Below, piece by piece: positions 8,445-16,123 of a stretch of 64,000 bases of DNA. Numbering within the stretch: position 1 is the first letter of the stretch; the number at the start of each line of letters is the position of its first letter. The position numbers and the translations under genes are program-made. Below the pieces are notes generated by a model. That model had not been told where the DNA came from, searched no databases, and saw only the letters and a list, made by a program, of their open reading frames with translations. Source of the DNA: Anaerolineae bacterium (GTDB taxonomy: Bacteria; Chloroflexota; Anaerolineae; Anaerolineales; Anaerolineaceae); assembly GCA_013314735.1 (NCBI GenBank), contig JABUFD010000002.1, positions 186,001-250,000 on the forward strand, given 5' to 3'.

Positions 8445-8969
8445 ATGTTTGGGTTTGAGATCGAAGTACGCGGACTGAATGAGCAGGTGCAGAAGCTGGA
8501 GCGGTTCGATGCGATTGCCGGACGGCAGCTGCTGCGGGGAATGGAACGCAGCCTGGCGGTGATGGCAAGCAAGATATTGCCGAATGTGCCGATCGGCGCG
8601 ACCAAGGGGCTGTTTAACAGCATGGGATCGGAGATCACCCAGGGGAGCGCGACGAGCATTGTGGGGCGGTATGGATCGAGCCTGCGTGAGGCATACCCGC
8701 AGTACGTGGAAAGTGGCCGCCCGGCGATGACAGAACCGAGGCCGATGGCGAGTGACCTGTTCAGCTGGGTACAACGCAAGCTGGGGCAAAGCGGGCGGAA
8801 CGCGTGGCGGACTGCCGGGATTGTGGCATGGCGGGTGTACCGATTTGGCACGAAGGGGCAGCATTTTATGGCCGACGGGCTGAAAGCGGCGAGGCCAATG
8901 TTTCGGCGAATCTGGCAGGAGGTTGGCGAGTGGATTGTGAAAGACCTGGAGGTGCGGAATGGCCGTTGA
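8445..8969 (+). CDS. HK97 gp10-like neck / tail completion protein
   Basis: A basic protein of 174 residues with an N-terminal FEIEVRGLNEQVQKLERF, which matches the start of HK97 gp10-like proteins. A central ILPNVPIGATKGLFNSM follows, where this family has the P-V-xTG-LR-S motif. The C terminus is helical with many Arg and Trp. It lies in the order connector, gp10-like, terminator, tail tube, typical for siphoviruses. Two ATGs are adjacent (8442, 8445). The second has better spacing from AAAGGTG. Confidence 0.65.
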   Translation: MFGFEIEVRGLNEQVQKLERFDAIAGRQLLRGMERSLAVMASKILPNVPIGATKGLFNSMGSEITQGSATSIVGRYGSSLREAYPQYVESGRPAMTEPRPMASDLFSWVQRKLGQSGRNAWRTAGIVAWRVYRFGTKGQHFMADGLKAARPMFRRIWQEVGEWIVKDLEVRNGR

Positions 8970-9423
8970 ACAGTGGATCGATGAAATTGCGCGGTTGTGC
9001 GGTGAGATCGAGGGGCATGACGGGAAGAAGGTGAAAAGTTACAGCCTGTTTGAGAAGCGGGAAATCCCGGAAACCCTGACGGTATTCCCATGCGCGATCC
9101 ATTACGTAGAAAACGTGCAATTGAGCTACAGCGTGGGGGGGCCGAATATTGAGCTGTGGTATGGGGTGAGTGAATTCCACCTGTTTGGGGATAACAAACG
9201 GAGCAATGTACCGGACGCGCTGCGGATGTACGCGCGGATCCGGAATGCATTCGCGAGCCACCTGCGGTTGAACGGGAAAGTGGCATACTGCCTGTTACGG
9301 CCCAACCAGGAAAACATCCTGGGGCCGGTGGAGATGAAATACGGAACTGAAAACCCTCACATGGGCCTGGTGGCGCGGTGGGTGGTGAAAGAAGATACGA
9401 CTGGACATTTTGTGGTCAGCTAG
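8959..9423 (+). CDS. probable tail terminator / head-tail joining protein
   Basis: The 154-residue protein starts inside the end of the preceding gene (11-nt overlap). It is placed directly before the tail tube gene, where tail terminator proteins are encoded. It has an N-terminal helix (WIDEIARLCGEIEG) and then alternating strands (IELWYGVSEFHLFGD, PHMGLVARWVVKED), consistent with the alpha-beta terminator fold. No diagnostic motif was found, so the call is mostly positional. Confidence 0.5.
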   Translation: MAVEQWIDEIARLCGEIEGHDGKKVKSYSLFEKREIPETLTVFPCAIHYVENVQLSYSVGGPNIELWYGVSEFHLFGDNKRSNVPDALRMYARIRNAFASHLRLNGKVAYCLLRPNQENILGPVEMKYGTENPHMGLVARWVVKEDTTGHFVVS

Positions 9424-9448
9424 TTGACCCGGAAAGGATTGTGAAAGA

Positions 9449-10453
9449 ATGGGTGAGTTGGTTTTTAAGAAGGCCCAGTATGGGATTGAGAGTGTGCACG
9501 GCACACACGTGGCAGCGACGCGGCTGTACCCGGGGACGGTGACGGTTGGTCAAGACCGAAAGGTGCAGTTCATCAGTGAGCATTACGGGGCGCGGACGAA
9601 CGAGGCACGGACGGCGATCTATCAGCACCTGGCAAACCCGATGCTGCAGGAGGCGCATGGCGTGTTCCAACACCTGCCGCTGCATTTTTCGATCGGGCTG
9701 AAGGGCGGGGTGACGCCGGAAGAGCAGACGGTTGACCAGGATGATTATGAGTGGGATTTCACCCCGGACCTGGAGGACAGCAACGCCCCGGACTCGATGA
9801 CGCTGGAATATGGGGATGATACGCAGGCGTTTGAGGTGGGGTATGTGATGGCGCGGCGCTACCGGATCAGCGGGGCGGTGGGGGAGGATGCGCCGGTGCA
9901 GATCGAAACAGAATGTTTCGGGGATGAGGTGACGCCGGTAAGTTTCACCGCGGGATTGAGCCCGATTTCGACTGCGCTGCAGGCGATGGTGGCGAACATG
10001 GCGAAGATCTACATCGATGCGACGTGGGCGAACCTGGGGACGACGCAGAAAACAGGGATCCTGCGCAGCTATGACATCGAAATCCTGACGGGGGTGCACC
10101 CGAAGTTCAATGGGGAAGGCGGGAAGGTGATGACGGGCCACGGGGAGGGGGCGATCGCTTTCCTGGCGACGTTCCGGTTTGAAGGGAACGCGAGCGCGGA
10201 TGCGGAATGGGACCTGATGCGGAGCCAGGGCAACCGGGCGATCCGGCTGGTGATCGAGGGGGACCAGATTGGGACGGGGCAGAAGCACAGCCTGACGCTG
10301 GACCTGTTCGGGCGGTATGAGACATTTGTGCCGCTGGATGGGGAGAAGGACGGCGACAACCTGAGCGCGGTGACGTTCCGGAGCCTGAACGATTTGCAAG
10401 CCACGCCGCATTCGCTGGGGGTGAAGGTGGTAACGAACGTGGCGAGTTTGTAA
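9449..10453 (+). CDS. major tail tube protein
   Basis: The 334-residue protein opens with MGELVFKKAQYGIESVHGTHVAAT, like many siphovirus tube proteins (a short strand followed by a 'G...A' loop). It continues beta-rich with repeated strands (TMTLEYGDDTQAFEVGYVMARRYRIS, AIAFLATFRFEGNA). It lies between the neck genes and the tail chaperone/tape-measure block, which strongly favours tube protein. The length is larger than the ~180-250 residue minimum, suggesting an added Ig-like or tail-decoration part. Confidence 0.7.
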   Translation: MGELVFKKAQYGIESVHGTHVAATRLYPGTVTVGQDRKVQFISEHYGARTNEARTAIYQHLANPMLQEAHGVFQHLPLHFSIGLKGGVTPEEQTVDQDDYEWDFTPDLEDSNAPDSMTLEYGDDTQAFEVGYVMARRYRISGAVGEDAPVQIETECFGDEVTPVSFTAGLSPISTALQAMVANMAKIYIDATWANLGTTQKTGILRSYDIEILTGVHPKFNGEGGKVMTGHGEGAIAFLATFRFEGNASADAEWDLMRSQGNRAIRLVIEGDQIGTGQKHSLTLDLFGRYETFVPLDGEKDGDNLSAVTFRSLNDLQATPHSLGVKVVTNVASL

Positions 10454-10476
10454 TTCACTATCCAATTGGCCAGATG

Positions 10477-10485
10477 TGCTAGACT
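10477..10485 (+). promoter_or_regulatory. extended -10 promoter of small RNA element R1
   Basis: TGCTAGACT (TG at 10477-10478, -10 hexamer TAGACT) is one of six GTG(C/T)TANA(C/A)T boxes in the non-coding stretches of the phage. R1 would start near 10491. No convincing -35 is present, as expected for an extended -10. Confidence 0.5.
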
Positions 10486-10490
10486 ATAGG

Positions 10491-10594
10491 TACTTGCGAA
10501 GTGTGCCGGTCAGAACCGGCAGGAGTGAGAGAAATCTCGCTCCGCCTCCGCCCAGCGCTCAGAAGCCCCGCCGCCCATGAGCGCTGGGCCTATT
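10491..10594 (+). ncRNA. R1: three-hairpin phage RNA element
   Basis: After the conserved leader ACTTGCGAAG come three adjacent hairpins. H1 is GCCGGT-CAGA-ACCGGC (10505-10520). H2 is a 9-bp stem closed by a GAAA tetraloop (10522-10543). H3 is a 12-bp stem (10550-10561 with 10578-10589) with a 16-nt loop rich in C. R2 (19151-19255) has the same three hairpins with different stem sequences but an almost identical H3 loop (GCCCCGCCGC), so base pairing rather than sequence is conserved. It lies between the tail tube gene and a structured leader. Function unknown. Confidence 0.6.
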
Positions 10595-10655
10595 AATGGC
10601 CAACGGGGTAAAAACGGCGAATTTGGGGATTTATAGCGTACTCTATGCAATATGA

Positions 10656-10670
10656 GTACCGAGTGCGATA
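10656..10670 (+). promoter_or_regulatory. GTAC-N3-GTGC-GATA motif, copy 2
   Basis: GTACCGAGTGCGATA lies 23 nt upstream of the extended -10 of leader L1. The same motif has almost the same offset before leader L2 (19262). The equal spacing suggests a binding site for a regulator or an unusual -35 element. Confidence 0.45.
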
Positions 10671-10693
10671 CTTCAAAAAAACAAGGCAGAACG

Positions 10694-10702
10694 TGCTACA
10701 CT
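10694..10702 (+). promoter_or_regulatory. extended -10 promoter of leader L1
   Basis: TGCTACACT is a match to the phage extended -10 family. Transcription would begin close to 10708, just before arm A of the structured leader. TTCAAA at 10672 is a weak -35 with 19-nt spacing. Confidence 0.5.
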
Positions 10703-10707
10703 AGGAA

Positions 10708-10869
10708 TGTAGCAAGCAACTACAACCGACGCGCATATTCTGTTTAAGCGCCATGATCCATAGAAACTGTGGGAGAAGTCCCGCGTATTTCACAACCGTG
10801 TCGGTAGTTGCTTGCTCCACATGGCGGAAGTACGCGGGATTTTTTCATAACCGTAAAGGAGCAAGCAAA
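10708..10869 (+). promoter_or_regulatory. L1: structured, strand-exchanging leader (candidate cis-regulatory RNA)
   Basis: Arm A (10711-10723 plus 10727-10730) is complementary to arm B (10800-10816). B also pairs perfectly over 11 nt (10808-10818) with arm C, GGAGCAAGCAA at 10858-10868, which contains the Shine-Dalgarno of the following gene. Two further pairs are E (CGCCATG, 10749) with E' (CATGGCG, 10820), and D (10779-10790) with D' (10828-10839). D' ends at a run of six T, like a terminator. The pairs occur in the order A-E-D-B-E'-D'-C, so most are mutually exclusive or pseudoknotted. Leader L2 keeps every pair with different sequence. Confidence 0.65.
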
Positions 10870-11169
10870 ATGTCAGAAAAGATTGAATTTGTGGTAGCGG
10901 AAGAAGCCGAGGCTGAGGCGGATAAGATTGCCAGGGACGCGGCGGAAGGACACAAGGTGCCGTTGTGGGTATTGGAGATGCTGCAGGAGCAGTTTGAGAA
11001 CCGGTTGGAGGAGCGGTGCCCGGAGGAATTTGAGACGGTGCAATTACTGATCCTGCTGACGGAGGCGATAACGCAGCTGCGGATGGCGGGGGCGATGGAT
11101 GAGATTGTGGCGGCGTGTATTGGGCAGGAGTTGTTCAATGTGATGGCGAAGGTGCCACAGTATGAATAG
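10870..11169 (+). CDS. small helical phage protein, paralogue of 19479-19760
   Basis: A 99-residue acidic, helix-rich protein without Cys motifs beyond two single cysteines. It shares KVPLW-LE-L, LILL-EA-T-LR, a late C-GQE and -N--M with the protein at 19479, so the two are clear paralogues. Its ATG directly follows leader arm C (GGAG at 10858). A longer in-frame reading from 10753 would translate the structured leader and is unlikely. It interrupts the usual tube-to-chaperone gene order, so it looks like an inserted cassette. I recognise no family. Confidence 0.65.
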   Translation: MSEKIEFVVAEEAEAEADKIARDAAEGHKVPLWVLEMLQEQFENRLEERCPEEFETVQLLILLTEAITQLRMAGAMDEIVAACIGQELFNVMAKVPQYE

Positions 11170-11185
11170 CACCCTTGACGAAATG

Positions 11186-11194
11186 TGTTAAAAT
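11186..11194 (+). promoter_or_regulatory. extended -10 promoter of element R3
   Basis: TGTTAAAAT lies in the block TTGACGAAATGTG, which is shared with the promoter before R2 (TTGACGAGATGTG). The TTGACG is only 8 nt from the hexamer, so it cannot act as an ordinary -35. Confidence 0.45.
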
Positions 11195-11203
11195 TGATAT
11201 AGC

Positions 11204-11218
11204 GTACTGAGTACGCGA
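11204..11218 (+). promoter_or_regulatory. GTAC-N3-GTAC motif, copy 3
   Basis: GTACTGAGTACGCGA is a palindrome (GCGTAC-TGA-GTACGC) that aligns with the motifs at 161, 10656 and 19262. Here it lies after, not before, an extended -10, so a different role such as roadblock operator is possible. Confidence 0.35.
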
Positions 11219-11266
11219 AGCTGGGAGTACCCAGCAATTGGAGAAGCAAAAAAACGCTTCTCCCGT

Positions 11267-11295
11267 GGTTCGACAAGCTCACCACCCGTGAGCCG
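11267..11295. repeat. REP-like palindrome, copy 3 (intergenic)
   Basis: GGTTCGACAAGCTCACC followed by CCGTGAGCC is a REP-like unit related to copies at 3661, 7223 and 18712. It forms the third hairpin of element R3. Confidence 0.55.
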
Positions 11296-11313
11296 TAAAC
11301 TCTCCATAGACAA

Positions 11314-11349
11314 CCCCGGTTTGCAGGAAAACTGCGAGCCGGGGTTTTT
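11314..11349 (+). terminator. intrinsic terminator
   Basis: A 13-bp stem (CCCCGGTTTGCAG with CTGCGAGCCGGGG, two G-T pairs), a 5-nt loop and five T form a strong rho-independent terminator. It would end transcripts from the tail tube gene, the cassette gene and R3 before the tail chaperone genes. Those would then need a promoter or anti-termination. Confidence 0.85.
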
Positions 11350-11351
11350 GA

Positions 11352-11400
11352 ATTTGGGCGGTAGCCCAAAAAGGGGCGATGCAAAAAGGAGCATCGCCAG
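11352..11400 (+). other. two hairpins before the tail chaperone gene
   Basis: TTTGGGC-GGTA-GCCCAAA is followed by GGCGATGC-AAAAAGGA-GCATCGCC. The second hairpin holds an AAGGAG Shine-Dalgarno-like sequence in its loop, but no suitably spaced start codon follows. It may be a decoy or the remnant of a leader. Nothing else is seen in this gap. Confidence 0.4.
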
Positions 11401-11429
11401 GCAACAATGATGAAAGGAAGATGATCAAC

Positions 11430-11867
11430 ATGAGACTGGAAATCCCGAAGATAGTGGAGCCGCTGCGATTGGCGGAGTACAACGAAGCGTTTGGGGATGC
11501 GGTGGTACTGGTATGGGTGAATCCGGGGAAGGCGCTGCTGAACGCGCATGACCGGCACGTGGTTGAGCTGCAGAGCAAGGCTGAGGTATTGACCGGCCTG
11601 CTGAAGAACGCGAAGCACAATGAAGAGTTTATTCAGAAGGTGCTGGGGGAGATCAACAGTTTGAACGACGGGCAGATGATCGTGCTGGCGGCGTTGTGGA
11701 GCCAGGGGCCGGAGGAAACGCGGTGGACGGTGGAGGAGATCAGGACGTTGATCCTGGAAACCCGCGAGGACAATCCGCAGCTGTTCCCATGGCTGCACCG
11801 GCGGACGATGGAGATGATTGTGGCGTACCGGACGGCGCAAAAAAAAGGGAACGGGAAGCACTCCTGA
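11430..11867 (+). CDS. tail assembly chaperone, short form (gpG-like)
   Basis: A 145-residue soluble protein between the tube and tape-measure genes, the position of lambda G. It ends in QKKGNGKHS shortly after an A8 run (11839-11846), where a -1 shift leads into the downstream frame. ATG 11430 is chosen because GGAAG lies 9 nt upstream; the ATG at 11421 is too close to it. Sequence motifs are few (LVWVNPGKALLNAH, SLNDGQMIVLAALWSQGPEETRWTVEEI), as usual for this fast-evolving class. The call rests on position and the frameshift architecture. Confidence 0.7.
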   Translation: MRLEIPKIVEPLRLAEYNEAFGDAVVLVWVNPGKALLNAHDRHVVELQSKAEVLTGLLKNAKHNEEFIQKVLGEINSLNDGQMIVLAALWSQGPEETRWTVEEIRTLILETREDNPQLFPWLHRRTMEMIVAYRTAQKKGNGKHS

Positions 11868-12115
11868 GCCTGGCAGAGCACGGGCGTGTTTCCGAGCCGA
11901 CGAAAGTGAAGGATGTGCTGATGGCGCAGATGGTGAACCGGATGAGTGGGGGAGCGGTGATCAGCCCGTGGGAAGTGGGAGAGCTGCCGCAGGATTGGGT
12001 GGACGTGTTCCTGGGGATGACGAGTGAACTGCCGACGATGCGAGAGGGATTCCGGAAGATCGAAAGCGCACGGGAAAAGTGGCTGCGAGAAAACGGCTTT
12101 AAGGGAAGGAAGTAA
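11846..12115 (+). CDS. tail assembly chaperone extension (T-like), reached by -1 frameshift
   Basis: This frame has no ribosome site or good start. It joins the upstream frame at the slippery heptamer A-AAA-AAA (11840-11846). After a -1 slip the protein continues as KKREREALLSLAEHG... to KWLRENGFKGRK, ending 2 nt before the tape-measure ATG. The fusion of about 228 residues corresponds to lambda gpG-T, the tape-measure chaperone. An independent start further upstream in this frame (11696) would give a Gly/Asp-rich N terminus with no biological look, so the frameshift reading is preferred. Confidence 0.75.
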   Translation, partial: REREALLSLAEHGRVSEPTKVKDVLMAQMVNRMSGGAVISPWEVGELPQDWVDVFLGMTSELPTMREGFRKIESAREKWLRENGFKGRK

Positions 12116-12117
12116 GG

Positions 12118-14145
12118 ATGAGTCAAAGCATTATTGACATCATCATGCGGACGAAGAAAGAGGGGGACGCGCCGCGGGAGGAATCGGAGAACCTGAAATC
12201 GTTCGGGGAAACGGTTTCGAAGGTCGCTGCCGAGGGTACCAAGATCATGGCCGGGCTGACAGCCGCGGTGGTGACGTTTAAGAAGACGATGGACCTGGGG
12301 GAACAGGGCGCGGAAGTGGTGCAGATGGGGCAAAGCTGGGACTTCCTGATGGAAAAGATTGGGGCGAGCCCAACGCTGCTGGAGGAACTGCGGGCGGCAT
12401 CGAATGGGACGATCAGCGATATGTCGCTGATGAGCTCGACCGCGACGTTGCTGGCGGGCGCCACGGATGAGATGGCACAGGAGATGGCGAACGCGGCGCC
12501 GGAGATCATGGAGATTGCGAAAGCGGCGGCGAAGCTGAACCCGGGACTGGGGGATGCGGCGTTCCTGTATGAGAGCCTGATGACGGGTATCAAGCGCGGG
12601 TCCCCGTTGATGATCGACAATGCGGGGGTAACCTTCCTGGCTTCGGAAGCCTACGCGGAATATGCCGACAGGCTGGGGAAGAGTGCGGACGAGTTGACAT
12701 CGAACGAACAAAAGCTGGCGTTGCTGTCCAAAACGATGGAAGCCGGGGGGAAGATCATCGAGCAGGTGGGGGGCGATACAGAGAGCGCGACGGATAAGTT
12801 CCAACAGCTGGATGCTGCGTTTGAGAACCTGGGGAATTCGATCAAGGCGGACCTTTCGGAACCGCTGGCGGATGCGGCCAACGGGCTGCGGGTGTTATTG
12901 GAGTGGAGCGAGAAGGTCGGGGCTGCGAAGGCGGACCTTTCGCAGCGATTGTATGAGGCCAGCGATAGTTATGAAGATTACGTTGTACAAATGCTGCACG
13001 CGAAGGAAAGCGCGTATGGTCTGGCGAAAACCGAAGCGGAGTTGCTGAACCTGCTGGAAAAACAGGGGATGAGCCTGGCAGAAGCGCAGATGGAAATGCA
13101 GGACATGGGGGCGACGGTGCTGTTCCTGGTGGAATCGATGCAGGCGCTGACGGCGGAAGAATATGACGCGATCGAAACCCAAACGAAACTGACGGCGGCG
13201 CAGGACCAGCTGCAGGAGCAGATGGCGATGACCCAGGCCGTGATGGAAGGCACCGCGGAGGCGACCGGGGAGTTGAATGATGAAACGCGTGAGGGGATTG
13301 CCTCACAGTATTCGCACGCGGAGGCGGCAGCGGCAGCGAAGGCGGTATTGAATGAGCTGAAAGAGGCGATGTTCAATACGGCGGATGCGACTGATTACTT
13401 TGGCGGGCGGCTGGCGGCGCTGGAGTACAACCTGGTGGTGAACACGGATGGGTTGAAGTCGGTGGAAGATGGGCTGATCACGCTGGCACTGCAGAACGAT
13501 ATCACGTGGGATACCGCCAAACAGGGCGAGGTGCTGTTGTTGATGGAGGCAATGACGCAGGAAATTGCAGGCGGGATCGTGACAGAACAACAGGCAGCGA
13601 AAGAGCTGGCGGATGCGCTGGGGATTTCGTATGATGAAGCGTTGAAAAAACTGCAGGAGACGAAGGATCCGCTGGGGGATTTGATTGTATTGTTATCGGA
13701 TGCGGGGGTGCCTGCATCGGAGATATTGCGGATATTCCAGGATGTGTTCGGGGAAGTGGACTTAACCAACGAGCGGATACAGCAGATCATCGGCGGGTTG
13801 GAGGAAGTGGACGGGATGGAGGTATCGGCGATCATCAATTTGATCACGAACGGAAGCATCCCGACGCTGGGCGGGTTCAATGGGCCGCCGCAGCTGGGGA
13901 ATGGCCCGACTGAAGAACTGCCGAAGCCGATGGCGTTTGGCGGACAATTCACGATACCGAGTGGGTTCCCGAATGACAGTTACCCGCTGACGGATGGGGT
14001 GCGGGTGCAAAGCGGGGAAACCGTGACGGTGACCCCGGCGGGACGGGCGGTGCCAGGCAGCGAAACAACGGTGAATGTTTACCTGGACAGCCGATTGATC
14101 CAGCAGATATTGTATGACGGGGCTGAACGGCAGGGGGTACGGTGA
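12118..14145 (+). CDS. tail tape measure protein
   Basis: The 675-residue helix-rich protein lies right after the chaperones. It contains an N-terminal FGETVSKVAAEGTKIMAGLTAAVVTFKK, typical of tape-measure N termini, and many Ala/Glu-rich helices (ATATLLAGATDEMAQEMANAAPEIMEIAKAAAKL). The C-terminal ~120 residues include an Asn/Gly-rich part ending TVNVYLDSRLIQQILYDGAERQ, a frequent tape-measure ending. If the family rule of about 0.15 nm per residue holds, the tail would be near 100 nm. No peptidase or lysozyme motif is visible. Confidence 0.85.
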   Translation: MSQSIIDIIMRTKKEGDAPREESENLKSFGETVSKVAAEGTKIMAGLTAAVVTFKKTMDLGEQGAEVVQMGQSWDFLMEKIGASPTLLEELRAASNGTISDMSLMSSTATLLAGATDEMAQEMANAAPEIMEIAKAAAKLNPGLGDAAFLYESLMTGIKRGSPLMIDNAGVTFLASEAYAEYADRLGKSADELTSNEQKLALLSKTMEAGGKIIEQVGGDTESATDKFQQLDAAFENLGNSIKADLSEPLADAANGLRVLLEWSEKVGAAKADLSQRLYEASDSYEDYVVQMLHAKESAYGLAKTEAELLNLLEKQGMSLAEAQMEMQDMGATVLFLVESMQALTAEEYDAIETQTKLTAAQDQLQEQMAMTQAVMEGTAEATGELNDETREGIASQYSHAEAAAAAKAVLNELKEAMFNTADATDYFGGRLAALEYNLVVNTDGLKSVEDGLITLALQNDITWDTAKQGEVLLLMEAMTQEIAGGIVTEQQAAKELADALGISYDEALKKLQETKDPLGDLIVLLSDAGVPASEILRIFQDVFGEVDLTNERIQQIIGGLEEVDGMEVSAIINLITNGSIPTLGGFNGPPQLGNGPTEELPKPMAFGGQFTIPSGFPNDSYPLTDGVRVQSGETVTVTPAGRAVPGSETTVNVYLDSRLIQQILYDGAERQGVR

Positions 14146-15650
14146 TGAGCTGGACACCGACACAGATCGACCGGAAAGTGAAGATCGGGGGAGTGGATGT
14201 AACGGCGTATGTGGCAGGGGCCGGGAACGAGGCTGGACTGGCGCCGATGATGATCGCGGAGCGGATCGACCAGCAGTACGATACAGCGGATTTTTCGCTG
14301 GAAGACGCGGCGGGGGTGGCGATCGAAGAATGGGATGAGGTGGTGATCACGAATGCGGCGGAAACGGAAACGTACTTCGCCGGTTACCTGACAAGGATGC
14401 AGCCGGCGGTGCGGGGAATTGCGCTGGATGTGGTGTGCGCAGCTGAAGATTACTCGATCCGGTTTGAGAAAAGCGTGGTCAACAAGCGCTGGCAAAACGC
14501 GGAAGACACGACGATATTGGCATGGATACGGGAGAACGCGCAACCGGACTTGACCGATTTCGATTTCAGTACGCATGTAACGGGGTTGGGGGAGACCTCG
14601 ATCACGTTTTCGGACAAGACGGTGCGGGACGCGCTGAACAAACTGGCACTGCGGATGAACGCGCGCTGGTACGTGGATTGGGACAAAAAGCTACACTGGT
14701 TTGCAGGGAATGACAGCGCGGCGCCGTTTATGATCAGCGATGATCCGGATTTTGTGAACAGCTTCCCGTGCGTGGATCCGCGAATCGAACGGCGGGGCGG
14801 CGGGATGGTAAACCGGGTGAAGGTGAAGGGCGGGAGCGAACCGAGCGACCTCACCACGCATGTATACAGCGGAGATGGGCAACAAACGCTGTTCGTGGTG
14901 CCGTACGCGTACGAAGGCCCGGACGATGAGACGGGGATCGTGGTAGAGGTGAACAGCGGGAGCGATGCCAGCCCGGTGTGGACGGCGGTGGATGTGGGCG
15001 CCAAGTACCTGCATGACAGCGAGGCCGGGTATGAAGTGCTGTTCTCTCCGGCGGAACGTTTTTTTGAGTTCATTACGGCGCCTGCGGACCTGAAAAGCAG
15101 CTGGCGGGTGACGGCGGTGTACCAGGTGCCGATCATCACGCGGCTGCGGAATGACGCGTCGATAGAACAGTATGGGCTGACACTGGAAAAGGTGATCCGG
15201 GACAGCTCAATATCGACAAGCGCGGAGGCACAGGCGCGGGGACTGGTGGAGCTGGCAATGTATGCCGCGCCGCGGGTGACGTACCGGTTTGGGTGTTACC
15301 AGACGGGGCTGCATGTGGGGCAGGTGCTGCGGTTTGTGGACAGCGTGCAGGGGGTGGATGAGGAGATCGTGATCCAGGAACTGCAGCGGAGCGACCTGGG
15401 TGGGGGGTTCGAATTCACCCGTGTGACCGCGGGGGATTACGTGGCGGACCTGAACGACCTGATGTATGCCCTACTGCGAAGCCAGGAGGATGATACGGAT
15501 TTCGATGCAGAGACGATATTGGATGAAATTTTGAGCCTGGGGGAAAGGATCAAGGTGGGGGATGTGTATGGGCTGACCGAAAAAGCGGGTCCGTATGAAT
15601 GGGCGCCCGCAGATAATGAGATCGTGTGGGATGAATTTGTATGGGCATGA
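14145..15650 (+). CDS. probable tail hub / baseplate protein
   Basis: A 501-residue protein directly after the tape measure. The N terminus (QIDRKVKIGGVDVTAYVAG) and the block VRDALNKLALRMNARWYVDWDKKLHWF resemble tail hub proteins that close the tube (the gp27/Tal fold). A long C-terminal helix (AETILDEILSLGERI) follows. The start overlaps the tape-measure stop (TGATG); a GTG at 14142 is also possible. Family assignment is from position and the hub-like 'RDALNKLA...W.vd..kkL.w' pattern. Confidence 0.65.
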   Translation: MSWTPTQIDRKVKIGGVDVTAYVAGAGNEAGLAPMMIAERIDQQYDTADFSLEDAAGVAIEEWDEVVITNAAETETYFAGYLTRMQPAVRGIALDVVCAAEDYSIRFEKSVVNKRWQNAEDTTILAWIRENAQPDLTDFDFSTHVTGLGETSITFSDKTVRDALNKLALRMNARWYVDWDKKLHWFAGNDSAAPFMISDDPDFVNSFPCVDPRIERRGGGMVNRVKVKGGSEPSDLTTHVYSGDGQQTLFVVPYAYEGPDDETGIVVEVNSGSDASPVWTAVDVGAKYLHDSEAGYEVLFSPAERFFEFITAPADLKSSWRVTAVYQVPIITRLRNDASIEQYGLTLEKVIRDSSISTSAEAQARGLVELAMYAAPRVTYRFGCYQTGLHVGQVLRFVDSVQGVDEEIVIQELQRSDLGGGFEFTRVTAGDYVADLNDLMYALLRSQEDDTDFDAETILDEILSLGERIKVGDVYGLTEKAGPYEWAPADNEIVWDEFVWA

Positions 15651-16123
15651 AATGGGATGATGACGTGGTGATTGAGGGGCAGTTCCGGGTGTATGGGGTG
15701 AAGCCGTGGGGGCCATGGCAGACAGGGAAGCTGGTGGCAGAAAGCCAGAACCTGGTGGTGGATGATGGGATCGAGTTCATCCTGGACCGGATGATCGGGG
15801 ACGAAAGCGGCAGCCTGGCGTTCCTGGCGATTGGGACAGGGAACACGGCAGCGGCAAATGGCCAAAGTACGCTGGCGACCGAAACGGAGCGCAAGGCGTT
15901 TTCGAGCCAGAGCCGGAGCGGGTATGCGATCGAGTGCAGGGCGTTCTTCCCGGCGGACGATTGCAGCATTGAAATTGAGGAAGTGGGTATTTTCGGTGGG
16001 AGCAGTGCGAGCGAGAGCGCGGACAGCGGGAAACTGGTGAGCCGGGCATTGCTGAATTATGACAACAGCAGCGGGGAATATGACCTGCTGTTTGTATGGA
16101 CATTCACGATTGGGAGGGCATGA
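15641..16123 (+). CDS. tail-tip protein of unknown family
   Basis: 160 residues, overlapping the hub gene by 10 nt. Contains LVVDDGIEFILDRMIGDESGSLAFLAIGTGNTA, a pattern seen in phage tail fibre and baseplate proteins with a conserved 'igtG.ta...' strand. It also has an ending IEIEEVGIFGG...LVSRALL. Role probably in the distal tail. Confidence in the exact function is low. Confidence 0.5.
   Translation: MGMKWDDDVVIEGQFRVYGVKPWGPWQTGKLVAESQNLVVDDGIEFILDRMIGDESGSLAFLAIGTGNTAAANGQSTLATETERKAFSSQSRSGYAIECRAFFPADDCSIEIEEVGIFGGSSASESADSGKLVSRALLNYDNSSGEYDLLFVWTFTIGRA

Larger units (their letters stand above)
11200..11296 (+). ncRNA. R3: divergent member of the three-hairpin RNA family
   Basis: It has the CGAAG box (11215-11219), then H1 GCTGGG-AGTA-CCCAGC, H2 GGAGAAGC with GCTTCTCC (11240-11263), and H3 GCTCAC-CACCC-GTGAGC (11277-11293). 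Order and sizes match R1 and R2, but the H3 loop is not conserved because this segment is built from a REP-like palindrome. It lies just after the 99-residue cassette gene. Membership is plausible rather than certain. Confidence 0.4.

Noticed and set aside
7134-8864. Long minus-strand open frame across the connector genes
   Set aside because: Same reason; composition of a shadow frame and no ribosome site.
10753-10869. In-frame N-terminal extension of the 99-residue phage protein
   Set aside because: It would translate the base-paired leader; leader L2 has no similar peptide, and the ribosome site fits ATG 10870.
10708-10869. Known ribozyme or T-box riboswitch
   Set aside because: No hammerhead core (CUGAUGA/GAAA), no T-box (GGGUGGNACCGCG) and no HDV-like nesting; the arm order does not fit these.
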